Shown: positions 8,329 through 17,480, numbered from the stretch's first letter. The stretch: DNA of 50,279 bases from Verrucomicrobiia bacterium (GCA_011525695.1 WYBX01000006.1:1-50279), one strand, 5' to 3'. A program made the numbers and translations. Notes: generated from the letters alone by a model not told the origin.

Positions 8329-9867
8329 ATGACCTCGATGGCGATAACCCGGCAGAACCGGAAGCAAAACGTTGGCACGTCAAACGGCACCAATCTTCGC
8401 TCATCTTCATCAGCGCGGATTAGCGAAGATAAGCGTTCCTCAGATTCTTTTCACTCCGCACTGGATTTCGGCAGCAAGAGGCCAAAAAAACGGCCGAAAC
8501 CTGACCGTGGCGGGCTGGCGCGCCGGCGTTCGCAGCGCGGCACGCTGTTGGTCGTTGCAATGGTCTTCGGTGCGCTGCTGGCCGTCGCGCTCGGGAGCTT
8601 TGTCGCGCTCAACACGCATTCGCTCAAGATGTCGCTGCGTTCGTATGCGGTCGGTGAAGCGGTGAACATGGCGGAAAGCGGGCTGGAGGAGGCCGTCTGG
8701 TCGTTCAACCAGGCCCAGGCCGGCGATCCGGCGGCATGGGATGGCTGGACGATCAATGGCGCGGTCGCCACCCGGACGTTCAATGATTTCAGCCTTGGGG
8801 CTAACGCGACCGGCGTGGTGAACGTTTACGTCGACTCCTTCAATCCTCCGGCCGGGTTCCAGCCCACCATCGTCGCCCAGGCCGTCGTCACCCTGCCGAA
8901 CGGTCATGGCGAAGTCAGCCGGATGGTCGAACTCAAGCTCAAGCGCCGTTCCTACTTTGCCGCCGGGCTCGTGGCGAAGGACACGGTGAATTTCAGCGGC
9001 AACAACGCCTCGGTGGACAGCTGGATTTCGGATCCGGACCAGGATCCCGGCACCGCGCCGGTTCCCTACAGTGCCGGAGTCCGCCGGGACCGGGGCAGTG
9101 TCGGCGCCGCCTCCGTGACGGCGAACATCCTCCTGAACAATGCGGACATCTGGGGCACCGCGGCGGTCGGTGGCACCTCCTCGGCCGCAATCAGCGTCGG
9201 TGCCAACGGCCGTGTCGGTCCGTTCGGCACTGCGAGCGGCGTGAAGGATCCGGCCAGCATCGCGACGGACTTCACGGCAAACCTCGACCCGATCAGTAAT
9301 CCGACGGGCGGCACCGTGTTGGCGAGCCTCGGCGCCACCCTCGGCACCGCCGGCACCACCACGACCTGGCGCGCGCCCCAGCTGACCGGCAGCATCACCA
9401 TCCAGGGCGACGTCACCCTTGTGCTCACGGCTGGGCCCGGCGTGCCCGCGATCGATCTCACCGGCACCAAGATGATTACGGTCACGCCGGGCTCGCGGCT
9501 CCGAATCTATACCGAGGGCGACGTGAAAATCGCGGGCAACGGGTTGTTCAATGAGAACGACAGTCCGGATACGTTTCAGCTCTGGGGCACCAGCACGGCC
9601 GCCATTGCCCAGGACATCCAGATCGCCGGCAATGGCGCGCTGACCGGCATCATCTACGCCCCGAACGGCAACATCCGAATCAACGGCAACGGCGATGTCA
9701 TGGGCGCCGCCGTGGGGAGGCACGTGACGATCACCGGCAATGCCGCCTTCCACTATGATGAGTCGCTGGCGAACTGGAGCGCGAGTTCTCCCTTTGGCAT
9801 CACCCGCTGGCGTGAGCTGCGCACGCCGGATGAGCGTGCGGTCCACGCTTCGCACCTGGCGTTCTAG
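8329..9867 (+). CDS. PilX-like pilus assembly protein
   Basis: Open frame of 512 residues. A single N-terminal membrane helix, GTLLVVAMVFGALLAVALGSFVAL (about 71-94), is followed by SLRSYAVGEAVNMAESGLEEAVW, the PilX_N pattern of membrane anchor plus 'A..aAEaGlE.A'. There is no canonical prepilin Glu+5 site. The long remainder (about 150-500) is rich in Gly, Asn, Thr and short strands (ITIQGDVTLVL, IYTEGDVKIAGNGLF, GIIYAPNGNIRINGNGDVMGA), a right-handed beta-helix look seen in other PilX-linked surface proteins. The first 60-odd residues are low-complexity, so the true start may be internal. Likely a surface-exposed component of the same filament as the two preceding pilins. Confidence 0.78.
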   Translation: MTSMAITRQNRKQNVGTSNGTNLRSSSSARISEDKRSSDSFHSALDFGSKRPKKRPKPDRGGLARRRSQRGTLLVVAMVFGALLAVALGSFVALNTHSLKMSLRSYAVGEAVNMAESGLEEAVWSFNQAQAGDPAAWDGWTINGAVATRTFNDFSLGANATGVVNVYVDSFNPPAGFQPTIVAQAVVTLPNGHGEVSRMVELKLKRRSYFAAGLVAKDTVNFSGNNASVDSWISDPDQDPGTAPVPYSAGVRRDRGSVGAASVTANILLNNADIWGTAAVGGTSSAAISVGANGRVGPFGTASGVKDPASIATDFTANLDPISNPTGGTVLASLGATLGTAGTTTTWRAPQLTGSITIQGDVTLVLTAGPGVPAIDLTGTKMITVTPGSRLRIYTEGDVKIAGNGLFNENDSPDTFQLWGTSTAAIAQDIQIAGNGALTGIIYAPNGNIRINGNGDVMGAAVGRHVTITGNAAFHYDESLANWSASSPFGITRWRELRTPDERAVHASHLAF

Positions 9868-9877
9868 CCCGGAAAAA

Positions 9878-10003
9878 TTTCATGGGAGGGAGGCCGTCAG
9901 TCCGGAGGGACAAGGGCCCGTTTTCATTCCAGCCTCGGCCAACGGCCAGGATTTCGTCGCGCAGATCTCAAGTCTGAAGGCCCGACTCATCCGTCAATTT
10001 GAC
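9878..10003. repeat. half copy of family B nested palindrome
   Basis: After the PilX-like stop (9867) the sequence GGAGGGACAAGGGCCCG, then CAGCCTCGGCCAACGGCCAGG, TTTCGTCGCGCAGATCTCAA and CTGAAGGCCCGACTCATC follows in the same order as the left half of the family B copy at 17505-17620, with scattered differences. It occupies the whole gap before the helicase and is read through by the helicase frame. Confidence 0.75.
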
Positions 10004-10033
10004 CCGGCGCCCGCAACGCTTCACGGTGCACGC

Positions 10034-12172
10034 GTGCTCTCCGACGCATTCGCCGGTCTGCAGAAACTCATGCTTCCCGATCGCTGGCAGGCGCTGGCGC
10101 TGGCAGCGCTGCGCACTGGGAAGGATGTGATCGTCGACGCGCCCACGGGCGCCGGAAAGACCTATGTGTTCGAGCGTTGGGCGGAGCAGACCAATTTTTC
10201 CCGGCGCGCCCTCTTTACCGTGCCGACGCGCGCCCTCGCCAATGACAAGTTCGCCGAATGGCGGGCGCGCGACTGGAATGTCGGGATCATGACCGGGGAT
10301 CTCTGTGTCAATCCCGGTGCCCCGCTGGTGGTTGCGACCCTCGAGGCGGTCCAGGGCCACATCATGCGCGATCCGGCCGCCACGGATCCCGGCCGCGATC
10401 CGGGCGAGCAGCCCTTTCAGCTGCTGGTGGTCGACGAGTACCAGTGGCTGGCTGACGCCCACCGGGGCAATCATTACGAGGGCGTCCTGCTCTCGGCGCC
10501 GCGCCGGCTCCAGTTGCTGCTGCTTTCCGGCGCCGTCGCCAACCCGGATGAGGTCGCCGGCTGGCTGGGTCGGCTAGGCCGCGAAGCCGTGGTGATCCAG
10601 CATCGGGAACGCCCGGTGCAGCTGGAAGAAATCGAGGTGGACGAACTCGTGCACGGGCTGCCGCGGTGCATCGAGAGCTTCTGGGCCCGCCGGGTTGCGG
10701 GTGCGTTGCGTGAAGGCATGGGCCCGGTGCTGGTGTTTGCGCCCCATCGCCGCGATGCCGAGCGGCTCGCCCGGCAGTTTGCGCGCGAGCTGCCGCTGGC
10801 GGAGCCGCTCACCCTCACGCCGGAGCAGGAGCAGCTCTGCGGGCCGGCGCTGGCCCGGCTCATCCGCGCGCGGGTGGCCTACCATCACAGCGGACTGAGC
10901 TACGGCCAGCGGGCCGGGATCATCGAGCCGCTCGCGAAAGCCGGCCAGCTGCGCGCCGTCGTCGCCACGCTGGGTCTGAGCGCCGGAATCAACTTTTCCC
11001 TCCGCTCCGTGCTGATCACGGCGAACAGCTACCGGCATGATCATCTCGAGCATGAGATCCTCCCGCATGAGCTTCTCCAGATGATTGGCCGCGCGGGCCG
11101 CCGCGGGCTTGACGATGCAGGCTATGTGCTGGTGAGCAGCAGTACTCCCCGGATGCGGCGGGCCGAACCGCTCCGGCTCAAACGCGCGCCCGCGCTGCCC
11201 TGGGCCTTTTTCCTCCGCCAACTCCGCGCCGGCCGCGATGCCGGCGAACTGGCGATGACCGAAGCGTCCCGGTTCTTCACGACCGAACGGATTCCGCTCG
11301 GGCTCGATCCCGGCACCAGCCTGCCGGCGGACACGCTCCCCTGTGACGAGCACACCGACACCGGCAGGGCCCGGCTGGTCCGGCGCGAGCGGAACCCGTT
11401 CGCCGGCTGCCGCACCTGCGTTCATCGTGCTGCCTGCCTGGCCATCCCGCCCCAGCCGACGCTGCTCTGGCAATGGCAGCGCACGGGCGTGCTCGACCGC
11501 CGGCTCCAGTTGACGGTCCGGGGCGAAATCGTATCCTTCTTCCTGGGACCCGAGGGCCTGGGCCTGGCGGCGGCGCTCGAGGATCGCCGTTACCCGCTCG
11601 ACGATTTGCTCTTCGACGCGGCGAACCTGTCGGCCGGTGCCCGGTTCTCGGGCACCAATCCGCGCCGGTTGGGACGGCTCGCCGCGGCCTGCGAGCGCGC
11701 GTACCGGCGGCAGACGATCGACGGCTGGCTGCACGAGGGCGTCCCGGTGCAGTACGGTTCGGGCGCCAGCGAATCCATCCGGGCGCTGGTGGCGGAGGGC
11801 GCCCGCGCCCGGGAAATCATCGATGGATTGGAGACGGCCGGCCGGGGGGATCTCGACCGGCTGCTCACCGAGTGGCGCAGCCTGCTGCGGCAGGTGGCGG
11901 CTGCCGGCCCGCTCGTCGGCGACGGCGCACCAATGACCGGCCGCGACCAGTTCATCGCCGAGCGCTGGGACGACTTTCGTGCGCTGGCGCGCGAGTGGCT
12001 GAAGCAGGGGCGGATGGAGACACTGCCCGACCTGCCGCCGCTGACGATGGACCAGCGGCGGGTCGTCAACCACAGCGTGCTGCGCAAGCCGCGGCCGCTT
12101 CCCCCCGGCCGCCCGGCCGCGATGCCCTCGGCTGGAGCCGCATCCCGTTCGCATTCCGGGGCTCATACCTGA
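10034..12172 (+). CDS. Ski2-like DEAD/DEAH-box helicase with a Cys cluster
   Basis: 712 residues from GTG 10034; ATG 10070 is the next option, and the frame is open back to 9740 through repeat DNA and the previous gene. Superfamily 2 motifs: PDRWQALAL Q-motif-like segment, Walker A APTGAGKT (36-43), motif II VVDEYQWL (DEYQ instead of DEAD/DEVH, 134-137), motif III LSGAVAN (164-170), motif IV-V region VLVFAPHRRDAERLA and ATLGLSAGINFS, motif VI QMIGRAGRRGLD (349-360), characteristic of Ski2/Hel308 helicases. Four Cys (437, 459, 462, 468; the last three as CRTCVHRAAC) could bind zinc or an iron-sulphur cluster. The C-terminal third is helical and unfamiliar. Probably unwinds RNA or forked DNA; substrate unknown. 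Confidence 0.88.
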   Translation: MLSDAFAGLQKLMLPDRWQALALAALRTGKDVIVDAPTGAGKTYVFERWAEQTNFSRRALFTVPTRALANDKFAEWRARDWNVGIMTGDLCVNPGAPLVVATLEAVQGHIMRDPAATDPGRDPGEQPFQLLVVDEYQWLADAHRGNHYEGVLLSAPRRLQLLLLSGAVANPDEVAGWLGRLGREAVVIQHRERPVQLEEIEVDELVHGLPRCIESFWARRVAGALREGMGPVLVFAPHRRDAERLARQFARELPLAEPLTLTPEQEQLCGPALARLIRARVAYHHSGLSYGQRAGIIEPLAKAGQLRAVVATLGLSAGINFSLRSVLITANSYRHDHLEHEILPHELLQMIGRAGRRGLDDAGYVLVSSSTPRMRRAEPLRLKRAPALPWAFFLRQLRAGRDAGELAMTEASRFFTTERIPLGLDPGTSLPADTLPCDEHTDTGRARLVRRERNPFAGCRTCVHRAACLAIPPQPTLLWQWQRTGVLDRRLQLTVRGEIVSFFLGPEGLGLAAALEDRRYPLDDLLFDAANLSAGARFSGTNPRRLGRLAAACERAYRRQTIDGWLHEGVPVQYGSGASESIRALVAEGARAREIIDGLETAGRGDLDRLLTEWRSLLRQVAAAGPLVGDGAPMTGRDQFIAERWDDFRALAREWLKQGRMETLPDLPPLTMDQRRVVNHSVLRKPRPLPPGRPAAMPSAGAASRSHSGAHT

Positions 12173-12187
12173 TGGGAACCTCTTGAT

Positions 12188-12433
12188 CCGTAGGGGCGCA
12201 GCCGTGCCTGCGCCCTCAGGACACTTCGAATATTCATTGTGCCACGCATCCGTAGGGGCGCAGTCTTGCCTGCGCCCTCAGGACATCTCGAATATTCATT
12301 GAGCCACGCATCGTAGGGGCGCAGCCGTGCCTGCGCCCTCAGGACATCTCGATATTCATTGAGCCACACATCCGTAGGGGCGCAGCCTCGCCTGCGCCCT
12401 CAGGACATCTCGAATATTCATTGTGCGACGCAT
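12188..12433. repeat. tandem array, four copies of a 61-62 bp unit
   Basis: Units begin at about 12188, 12250, 12311 and 12372. Each reads CCGTAGGGGCGCAG, a variable 6-7 nt loop, CTGCGCCC, then TCAGGACATCTCGAATATTC and ATTGAGCCACGCAT, so each carries a GGGCGCAG/CTGCGCCC hairpin. Differences between units are single-base. There are no unique spacers. It starts 15 bp after the helicase stop and is closed by an inverted half-unit (GGCTGCGCCCCTACG, about 12436-12450). Confidence 0.9.
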
Positions 12434-12614
12434 CCGGCTGCGCCCCTACGAATACAGTTCCGCTCCATGAATCCATGGTGAATCGATTTGTTGGGCATGC
12501 GACGCCCCGCCGCGTTCAATCCGTTCCGCAAATGCGGTATGCGGGCGCAGACAAGGCTGCGCCCCTGCACTGCGTGGTGAACGAAGTTCTCCGCACTCGC
12601 GCGGGTCGATTGGC
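12434..12614. repeat. family A modules after the tandem array
   Basis: Contains the linker AATCCATGGTGAATCGATTTG, the module GCGACGCCCCGCCGCGTTCAA (about 12500-12520), and GGGCGCAG-ACAAGG-CTGCGCCC (about 12543-12563). The same order of modules occurs at 21600-21720 and 30340-30430. No gene seen. The promoter of the following secreted-protein gene must lie here or just downstream. Confidence 0.75.
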
Positions 12615-12692
12615 ATGGACAGCGCTGCCTGGTCGCGAGACGGTTCCCGGGCCATGGCTGTCTCGATTCGTGAATGCCCGGTAGCACGCGGG

Positions 12693-15584
12693 ATGTCTGC
12701 GAGCGGACAATGCCCTCAGCGGGCGCTCCCGCTGCTTCTCTTTCCCGAAAACGCGAAACGCTGGCTGAACCTGCTGGCCGCGGCCGCCGCGCTGGCATGC
12801 GCGGCCCTGCCGCCGTTGGCCGCTGCCGTGACCATCGTCACGTCGCCCGGGTCGGAAGGGGTTTCCATCGGCAGCACGCGGACCCTCACGCCCACGATCC
12901 AGGTTGCCGAGGGGTCGCCCGCGCCCACCTTCCAATGGTATCGTGACAACCGGCCGCTTCACGGGGAGACGGCGTTGAGCCTCGTAATCCAAAATGTACA
13001 GCCGGCAGACGCCGGCGGCTACACGCTGGCGGTGACTTCCGGCGGGATGACCGTGTTCACCGAGCCGGCTTTTCTTGGTGTATCGCTGGAATCGACACAA
13101 AAAGTTTGGGGTGACGCCTACGAATTCCGGGCCGACATCCAGCATCCGAACGGCAATTGGTACGATCAGATCCTCATGACGGGGCCGGCCGCTGCCGTGA
13201 GGGCGGACCCGGGCCAGGTGACACGAACTTCCTTCATCGATCTCAATGACGACATCGTGCAGGTGGAATTCTCCGGCGCGGGCACGCTGACCATCATCCT
13301 GCAATCCTCGACCGCCGCGGCATTCCCGGCCAAGTACAACCAGGAACTGGCGTACATCAAAGGCCACGCCGCAATGACCGTCACGGGCGCGGACGAAACG
13401 ACGAACGTCACGATCTTCAGCGTAGGCCGGATGACCGCCTTCGATCCCACCGGGGGATACGATCTGTCGAAACCCCCTTCCGAATCGAACCATCCGACAC
13501 TCAACCAGAATCCGCTGTTCAAGACTGGCGCGGACTACGACGGTGTGGCCGATGTGGCACTGCTGAACATCGCCAGCCCGGCCGGCAGCTTCGGCGGCGT
13601 GCGCGCGGCCAACGCCCGTTTCTACGCCGTCACCGGAAACACCGGCTTGCTCGCGCCGAAGGTGAATTTCACCGGACCGGTCTACGTCCATGACGTTGCC
13701 GCCTATGATACGGCGACGCCGTTTCTGGTGACTGGCGGGATAGCCACTGGCGAGATTCGGATCACAGGCGGCAACCTGGAGCAGCCGAACGCGAAACCCG
13801 TGACGATTGCGGAGGCGCCGTCCGTCTCGATGGAGACGGGAACCTCCTCGCACGGCGAGCTGCTGCCGGCCCTCGAAAATGCGGGCCAAATCATCCGCAA
13901 CGGAGAAACCGTGACCGGCCAGGTCGTCACCCCGCCTGCCGTGCGACCGCAGAGCAATGCCCAGACGGGCTTCCGCGTCCGATCGGATTTTGCCGCGACA
14001 TTGAACTCGACTGACGGCTGGGCAGGGGCGCTGAACGAGAACGTCACCATCGTCGCCGACCGGCCGTTCCGGATCCGGTTCGAGGTGGAATGGAAGTCGA
14101 TCCTCGGGGGAGCCCGGCAGTTCCGGCTCCAGTATCGACGAAATGAAGTCTCCTGGACGGATGTGGAGGTACAGGATTTTCCGCACCCGGAGTCCGCCAC
14201 CCCGCGCGTCAGCATTGTGAGCTGCGCCGGCTTTACGGATGGCGCACCGACCGAAAACATCCTGGACGGTTCGCCGGCCCGGTTCACGGCAGGAGCCGGC
14301 ATCAGCCTGGCCGGTCAAACCTCCTCGTGGGCCGGGAACGGCACGCACGGGGAATTCGAGTGGGCGGTCGTGGTGCGCCTCTTTGCCGACGGACCGGTGA
14401 CCAATGCGGCGGGCGACACATTCGAATTCCGGATGGTCGAGGACGACGGGGAGCCGATGGACGCCTATGTCAATCCGGCGCTGCCACTCACCATCCCTGC
14501 CGGGCATGTCGGAGGGACCTTCGTGGAGACCCCGGGTCGGATCGGTCCCTGGCAGGCGTCCAATGGGGATCTGTACTTCATCATGGAGCCCACGGAGACG
14601 AACAATGCATTCATGATGATGAAATCGACCGATGAAGGCCGGACCTGGCGCGAGGTCGACGGGGCCAACCGGCCGCCCACCCGGGATCTCGAGTCAGTCG
14701 ACTCGCGGCTGATCGGTGCCACGATCCACATCATCCATCAGGTCACCCAGTCGGCCCGCTATCATTCGTTCCGCACGTCGGATCACCCCACGCACCCGGA
14801 CACATGGGATGTTCGTGGCGAACTTGCCGGCACCGTCACGGCGGTCGCGCAGACGGCATCGATGGCGGTCCGCTCCGACGGCAGCATTGTCGCCTTCTAC
14901 CTTGGTCAGGAGAAAATCCATTACAGCATCCGTTCGCCGGCGGGCGTCTGGAGCCAGGTGATGACGCTCGATGCGGGGCTTGCACCGAACCAGGCCGGGC
15001 CGCAGGCGATTCTCGGGGCAAACGATGTCATCCACCTCGCCTACTATGGCACCGACGGCACGATCTGGTACCGCCGGTTCCTGGCTGACGGGACGCTGAC
15101 CGCTCGCCAGCAACTCGCCACCGGCGCGGGAACCTCGCGCTCGGAATACGGCGCTGTCTTGCCGCTGCTGTACCATTCCGCGACCAACACGGTCATCATC
15201 GTTTACCGGCTGACCAATGGAAAGCTCTGGGAGCGCCGGATCGTGAACCACGGCGAGCCCACCGCCGCGGTTCAGGTGAGTGATCGCAACGTGGTTCGGA
15301 ATGCGGTCGATTCGCAACAGCCCGCGGCGGATGCCGTACTGGACGGACAGACGGTGCACGTGCTCTTCGTCGAGCAATCCTCCCGCAGCCTCTTCAGCAC
15401 GCGCGATGACGGAGGCTGGCAGCCCTCGACGCTGCAGGTGGCCAACATTCTCGGCTCGTGGGTCCGCGGCAATGTCTACACGCGCCGGGACGGCGTCCGG
15501 GTGTATGGATACATCTATGACGCGGGCTCGGATGGCGGATCCGGGATGAACCGCTTCGCTGAAATCGTGCTCGGAACACCGTGA
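12693..15584 (+). CDS. secreted Ig-like and sialidase-like propeller protein
   Basis: 963 residues from ATG 12693; the frame opens at 12615, but the extra residues lack a signal-like character. A signal peptide is visible (KRWLNLLAAAAALACAALPPLAAA, then V/TIVTSPG). An Ig-like domain follows, with FQWYRDNRPLHGETALSLVI and NVQPADAGGYTLAV. The middle (about 150-600) is beta-rich and unassigned. The C-terminal part (about 610-960) carries Asp-box/BNR-like repeats (KSTDEGRTWREVDG, IHYSIRSPAGVWSQV, STRDDGGWQPSTLQV), typical of sialidase-type propellers. No catalytic Arg triad could be confirmed, so a binding or structural role is as likely as glycosidase activity. Extracellular or outer-membrane location inferred. 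Confidence 0.8.
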   Translation: MSASGQCPQRALPLLLFPENAKRWLNLLAAAAALACAALPPLAAAVTIVTSPGSEGVSIGSTRTLTPTIQVAEGSPAPTFQWYRDNRPLHGETALSLVIQNVQPADAGGYTLAVTSGGMTVFTEPAFLGVSLESTQKVWGDAYEFRADIQHPNGNWYDQILMTGPAAAVRADPGQVTRTSFIDLNDDIVQVEFSGAGTLTIILQSSTAAAFPAKYNQELAYIKGHAAMTVTGADETTNVTIFSVGRMTAFDPTGGYDLSKPPSESNHPTLNQNPLFKTGADYDGVADVALLNIASPAGSFGGVRAANARFYAVTGNTGLLAPKVNFTGPVYVHDVAAYDTATPFLVTGGIATGEIRITGGNLEQPNAKPVTIAEAPSVSMETGTSSHGELLPALENAGQIIRNGETVTGQVVTPPAVRPQSNAQTGFRVRSDFAATLNSTDGWAGALNENVTIVADRPFRIRFEVEWKSILGGARQFRLQYRRNEVSWTDVEVQDFPHPESATPRVSIVSCAGFTDGAPTENILDGSPARFTAGAGISLAGQTSSWAGNGTHGEFEWAVVVRLFADGPVTNAAGDTFEFRMVEDDGEPMDAYVNPALPLTIPAGHVGGTFVETPGRIGPWQASNGDLYFIMEPTETNNAFMMMKSTDEGRTWREVDGANRPPTRDLESVDSRLIGATIHIIHQVTQSARYHSFRTSDHPTHPDTWDVRGELAGTVTAVAQTASMAVRSDGSIVAFYLGQEKIHYSIRSPAGVWSQVMTLDAGLAPNQAGPQAILGANDVIHLAYYGTDGTIWYRRFLADGTLTARQQLATGAGTSRSEYGAVLPLLYHSATNTVIIVYRLTNGKLWERRIVNHGEPTAAVQVSDRNVVRNAVDSQQPAADAVLDGQTVHVLFVEQSSRSLFSTRDDGGWQPSTLQVANILGSWVRGNVYTRRDGVRVYGYIYDAGSDGGSGMNRFAEIVLGTP

Positions 15585-15589
15585 CGGCA

Positions 15590-15872
15590 GTCAAACCGAT
15601 GTGGTTGCAGCCGTAGGGGCGCAGCGCAAGTGGCAGCGGCGTCCCGCCGCGGGATAGCACTTCACATCCCGAAGCTTCAGCGAAGGAGGAAGCCCATCCA
15701 TTCGGTGGAGCCCAAATTTCCGAACCAAGCTTACGAAACCAATACGTGTAGGGCTGGCGCTCGCCGCCATGCCTCATGGTGCATTTGAAAACGGCCCGCC
15801 GACAAGCGGCGGCCCTACACCCAAATGGTTCCTTACCGCTTCAGCTGGGATGAAACGGGCCCTTGGCCTTCT
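15590..15872. repeat. intergenic repeat fragments between convergent genes
   Basis: Gap between the secreted protein (+) and rsgA (-). It contains GTAGGGGCGCAG (family A module), AGCTTCAGCGAAGGAGG (also at about 21584-21600), an inverted pair GTGTAGGGC (15746-15754) / GCCCTACAC (15812-15820), and CAGCTGGGATGAAACGGGCC (about 15842), the end of a family B unit. No gene and no clear intrinsic terminator seen. Confidence 0.65.
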
Positions 15873-15941
15873 ATGACCTCGGCCTCTGGGCGCTCGGTGA
15901 CCGGAATCGATGCCGAACCCGGCTGCGGCTGCACCACCGGG

Positions 15942-17054
15942 CTACTCGCGCTCCTCGCGGCGCTGCCGGGCCCGAAAGTCCTTGTGGATCCTTTTCCAAA
16001 AGGCCCGCTGCTCGATTGCCTTCCGTGGATCGGCCTTGCGCGCGACATAGGCCTGCTCGCGCTGCAGTTTCTGGAAGCTGTGCCAGCGATCCAGCCCGAG
16101 CTCGCCCAACCGGAGCGCGGCCTCGATCGCGCACCCCGGTTCGCCCTTGTGCGCACAATCGCGAAACCGGCAGCGCGCCGCCAGAGCGGCAATGTCGGCA
16201 AAGGAGGCATCGATCGCGGCGGGTGTCGGATCCCAGAGCTGCAGCTCGCGCATTCCGGGCGTGTCGATCACCAGCACGCCCGAAGGCGCCACCATGAGTT
16301 CCCGCCGGGAGGTGGTGTGCCGCCCCTTTCCGACCGCGGCGCTGACCGCGGCGGTGAGCTGGTGCTCCCCGCCAAGAATCCGGTTGATCAGGGTGGACTT
16401 GCCGACGCCGGAGGATCCGAGAAAGGCGACTGTGGTGGTGGGCCGCAGCCATGGGGAAAGCGCCTCCAGCCCGGCGGCTGGCGAGCCGTCGCGTCCGCCG
16501 GATTCCACCGCGTCCGCCAGGGCGCTCAGGACCACAACCGGTGCGCCCGAGGCAACGCCCTCGACCTCCACTTGGGCCGCCGCGGGATCGGGATGAAGAT
16601 CCGCCTTGTTGAGGACGACAACCGGCTGCGCGCCGCTCTCCCACGCTGCCGTGAGGTAGCGCTCGATCCGCCGCAGGCTGTAGTTCTGATCGAGCCCGGT
16701 GACGAGGAACACAGTGTCGACATTGGCCGCGACGATCTGGCGGTCGCCCGATCCGTCCACGGCACGTCGCGAGAAGACCGTCCTTCTCGGGACCAGGGCA
16801 TGAATGTCGGCGCGCGTTTCGCCGTAGCGCGGCCGAACCGCCACCCAGTCGCCGACCGCGGGAAGATCAGCCCGCGATCCGGCCATGTGAAGCAACCGGC
16901 CGGTGCAGCATCCGGAGAGCTCGCCGGAAGGGGTGAGGAGCTCATAGGCGTTCTTGTGTTCGAGCGTGACGCGGGCAGGCACGAGGCCCTCGTCCGTAAA
17001 GCGGGCAAAGCCGCGCGCGAAGAAATCATCCCAGCCCAGGGAGGATAGAGTCAT
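15942..17054 (-). CDS. rsgA: ribosome small subunit-dependent GTPase RsgA
   Basis: 370 residues. An OB-fold-like N-terminus (to about 110) is followed by a circularly permuted GTPase domain with motifs in the order G4 VVVLNKADL, G5-like VVLSALAD, G1 LGSSGVGKSTLINRI, G2/switch region GKGRHTTSRRELM, G3 VIDTPGMREL. A C-terminal zinc motif CRFRDCAHKGEPGC has the expected Cys and His pattern. This order is diagnostic for RsgA (YjeQ), which acts late in 30S subunit maturation and is released on GTP hydrolysis. ATG 17054 gives the standard length. A strong intrinsic terminator lies 64 bp upstream, so it is transcribed from a promoter in the short stretch between. Confidence 0.96.
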   Translation of the reverse strand: MTLSSLGWDDFFARGFARFTDEGLVPARVTLEHKNAYELLTPSGELSGCCTGRLLHMAGSRADLPAVGDWVAVRPRYGETRADIHALVPRRTVFSRRAVDGSGDRQIVAANVDTVFLVTGLDQNYSLRRIERYLTAAWESGAQPVVVLNKADLHPDPAAAQVEVEGVASGAPVVVLSALADAVESGGRDGSPAAGLEALSPWLRPTTTVAFLGSSGVGKSTLINRILGGEHQLTAAVSAAVGKGRHTTSRRELMVAPSGVLVIDTPGMRELQLWDPTPAAIDASFADIAALAARCRFRDCAHKGEPGCAIEAALRLGELGLDRWHSFQKLQREQAYVARKADPRKAIEQRAFWKRIHKDFRARQRREERE

Positions 17055-17117
17055 TGCAGGGAGAAATTGACGGGAGATTGCGACAGGTGGACGCGGACGA
17101 TACGTGTTTTCGTAAAG

Positions 17118-17143
17118 AAAAAAGGCCGCCCGATCGGGCGGCC
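17118..17143 (-). terminator. intrinsic terminator upstream of rsgA
   Basis: GGCCGCCCGATCGGGCGGCC (17124-17143) is a perfect 20-nt palindrome. On the minus strand it is followed directly by TTTTTT (17123-17118). Orientation and position suit a terminator for minus-strand transcripts arriving from the 17.9-21.5 kb gene, or an attenuator in a long rsgA leader. Confidence 0.8.
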
Positions 17144-17339
17144 TGCATTCGAAAACCGAGGGATGCGCGGGCTATCGGCGCATGGCAAAGCCAACCGGCG
17201 GGAGCGAGGGATGAGAAAGGACACTCTCGTTCATATTTTCGCGTGGTTGGCGGTTGCGGTTGAGCCCGCGCACGGGCGATGCGCCAGTTGAGCCAAAGGC
17301 CGGACACGAGTCAACCTTGGGCATGGAGACTGCCGGCCA

Positions 17340-17480
17340 CAACGTTCCGAACCTCGTACATGGAGGGCCGGCTCCGTCACGGCCATGAAGGCCGATCCGC
17401 TGCCCAGAATGAAATTTCCATCGGGTTTGTGGACGACACGGAGGTCGTCCCTTCATGAATGTCATCCCACCCGGAATCTG
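17340..17480 (-). repeat. family A repeat, inverted copy
   Basis: Reads in reverse compared with the other copies: TACATGGAGGGCCGG then CTCCGTCACGGCC (module 4 with one base lost), a linker matching the CTGCGCAG-type linker elsewhere, GTGGACGACACGGAGGTCGTCC (module 3), then CATGAATGTCATCC. The GTTCCGAACCTCGTACATGG tail also occurs, inverted, at about 21880-21903 and 30556-30580. Confidence 0.8.

Noticed and set aside
12163..12369. Minus-strand frame with repeated NEYxxxxxAQARLRPY peptides
   Set aside because: It is a translation of the tandem 61-62 bp units, so the peptide repetition reflects the DNA repeat only.
12188..12433. Possible CRISPR array (regular 61-62 bp periodicity)
   Set aside because: The whole unit repeats with single-base differences; there are no unique spacers, and no cas genes are in the window.
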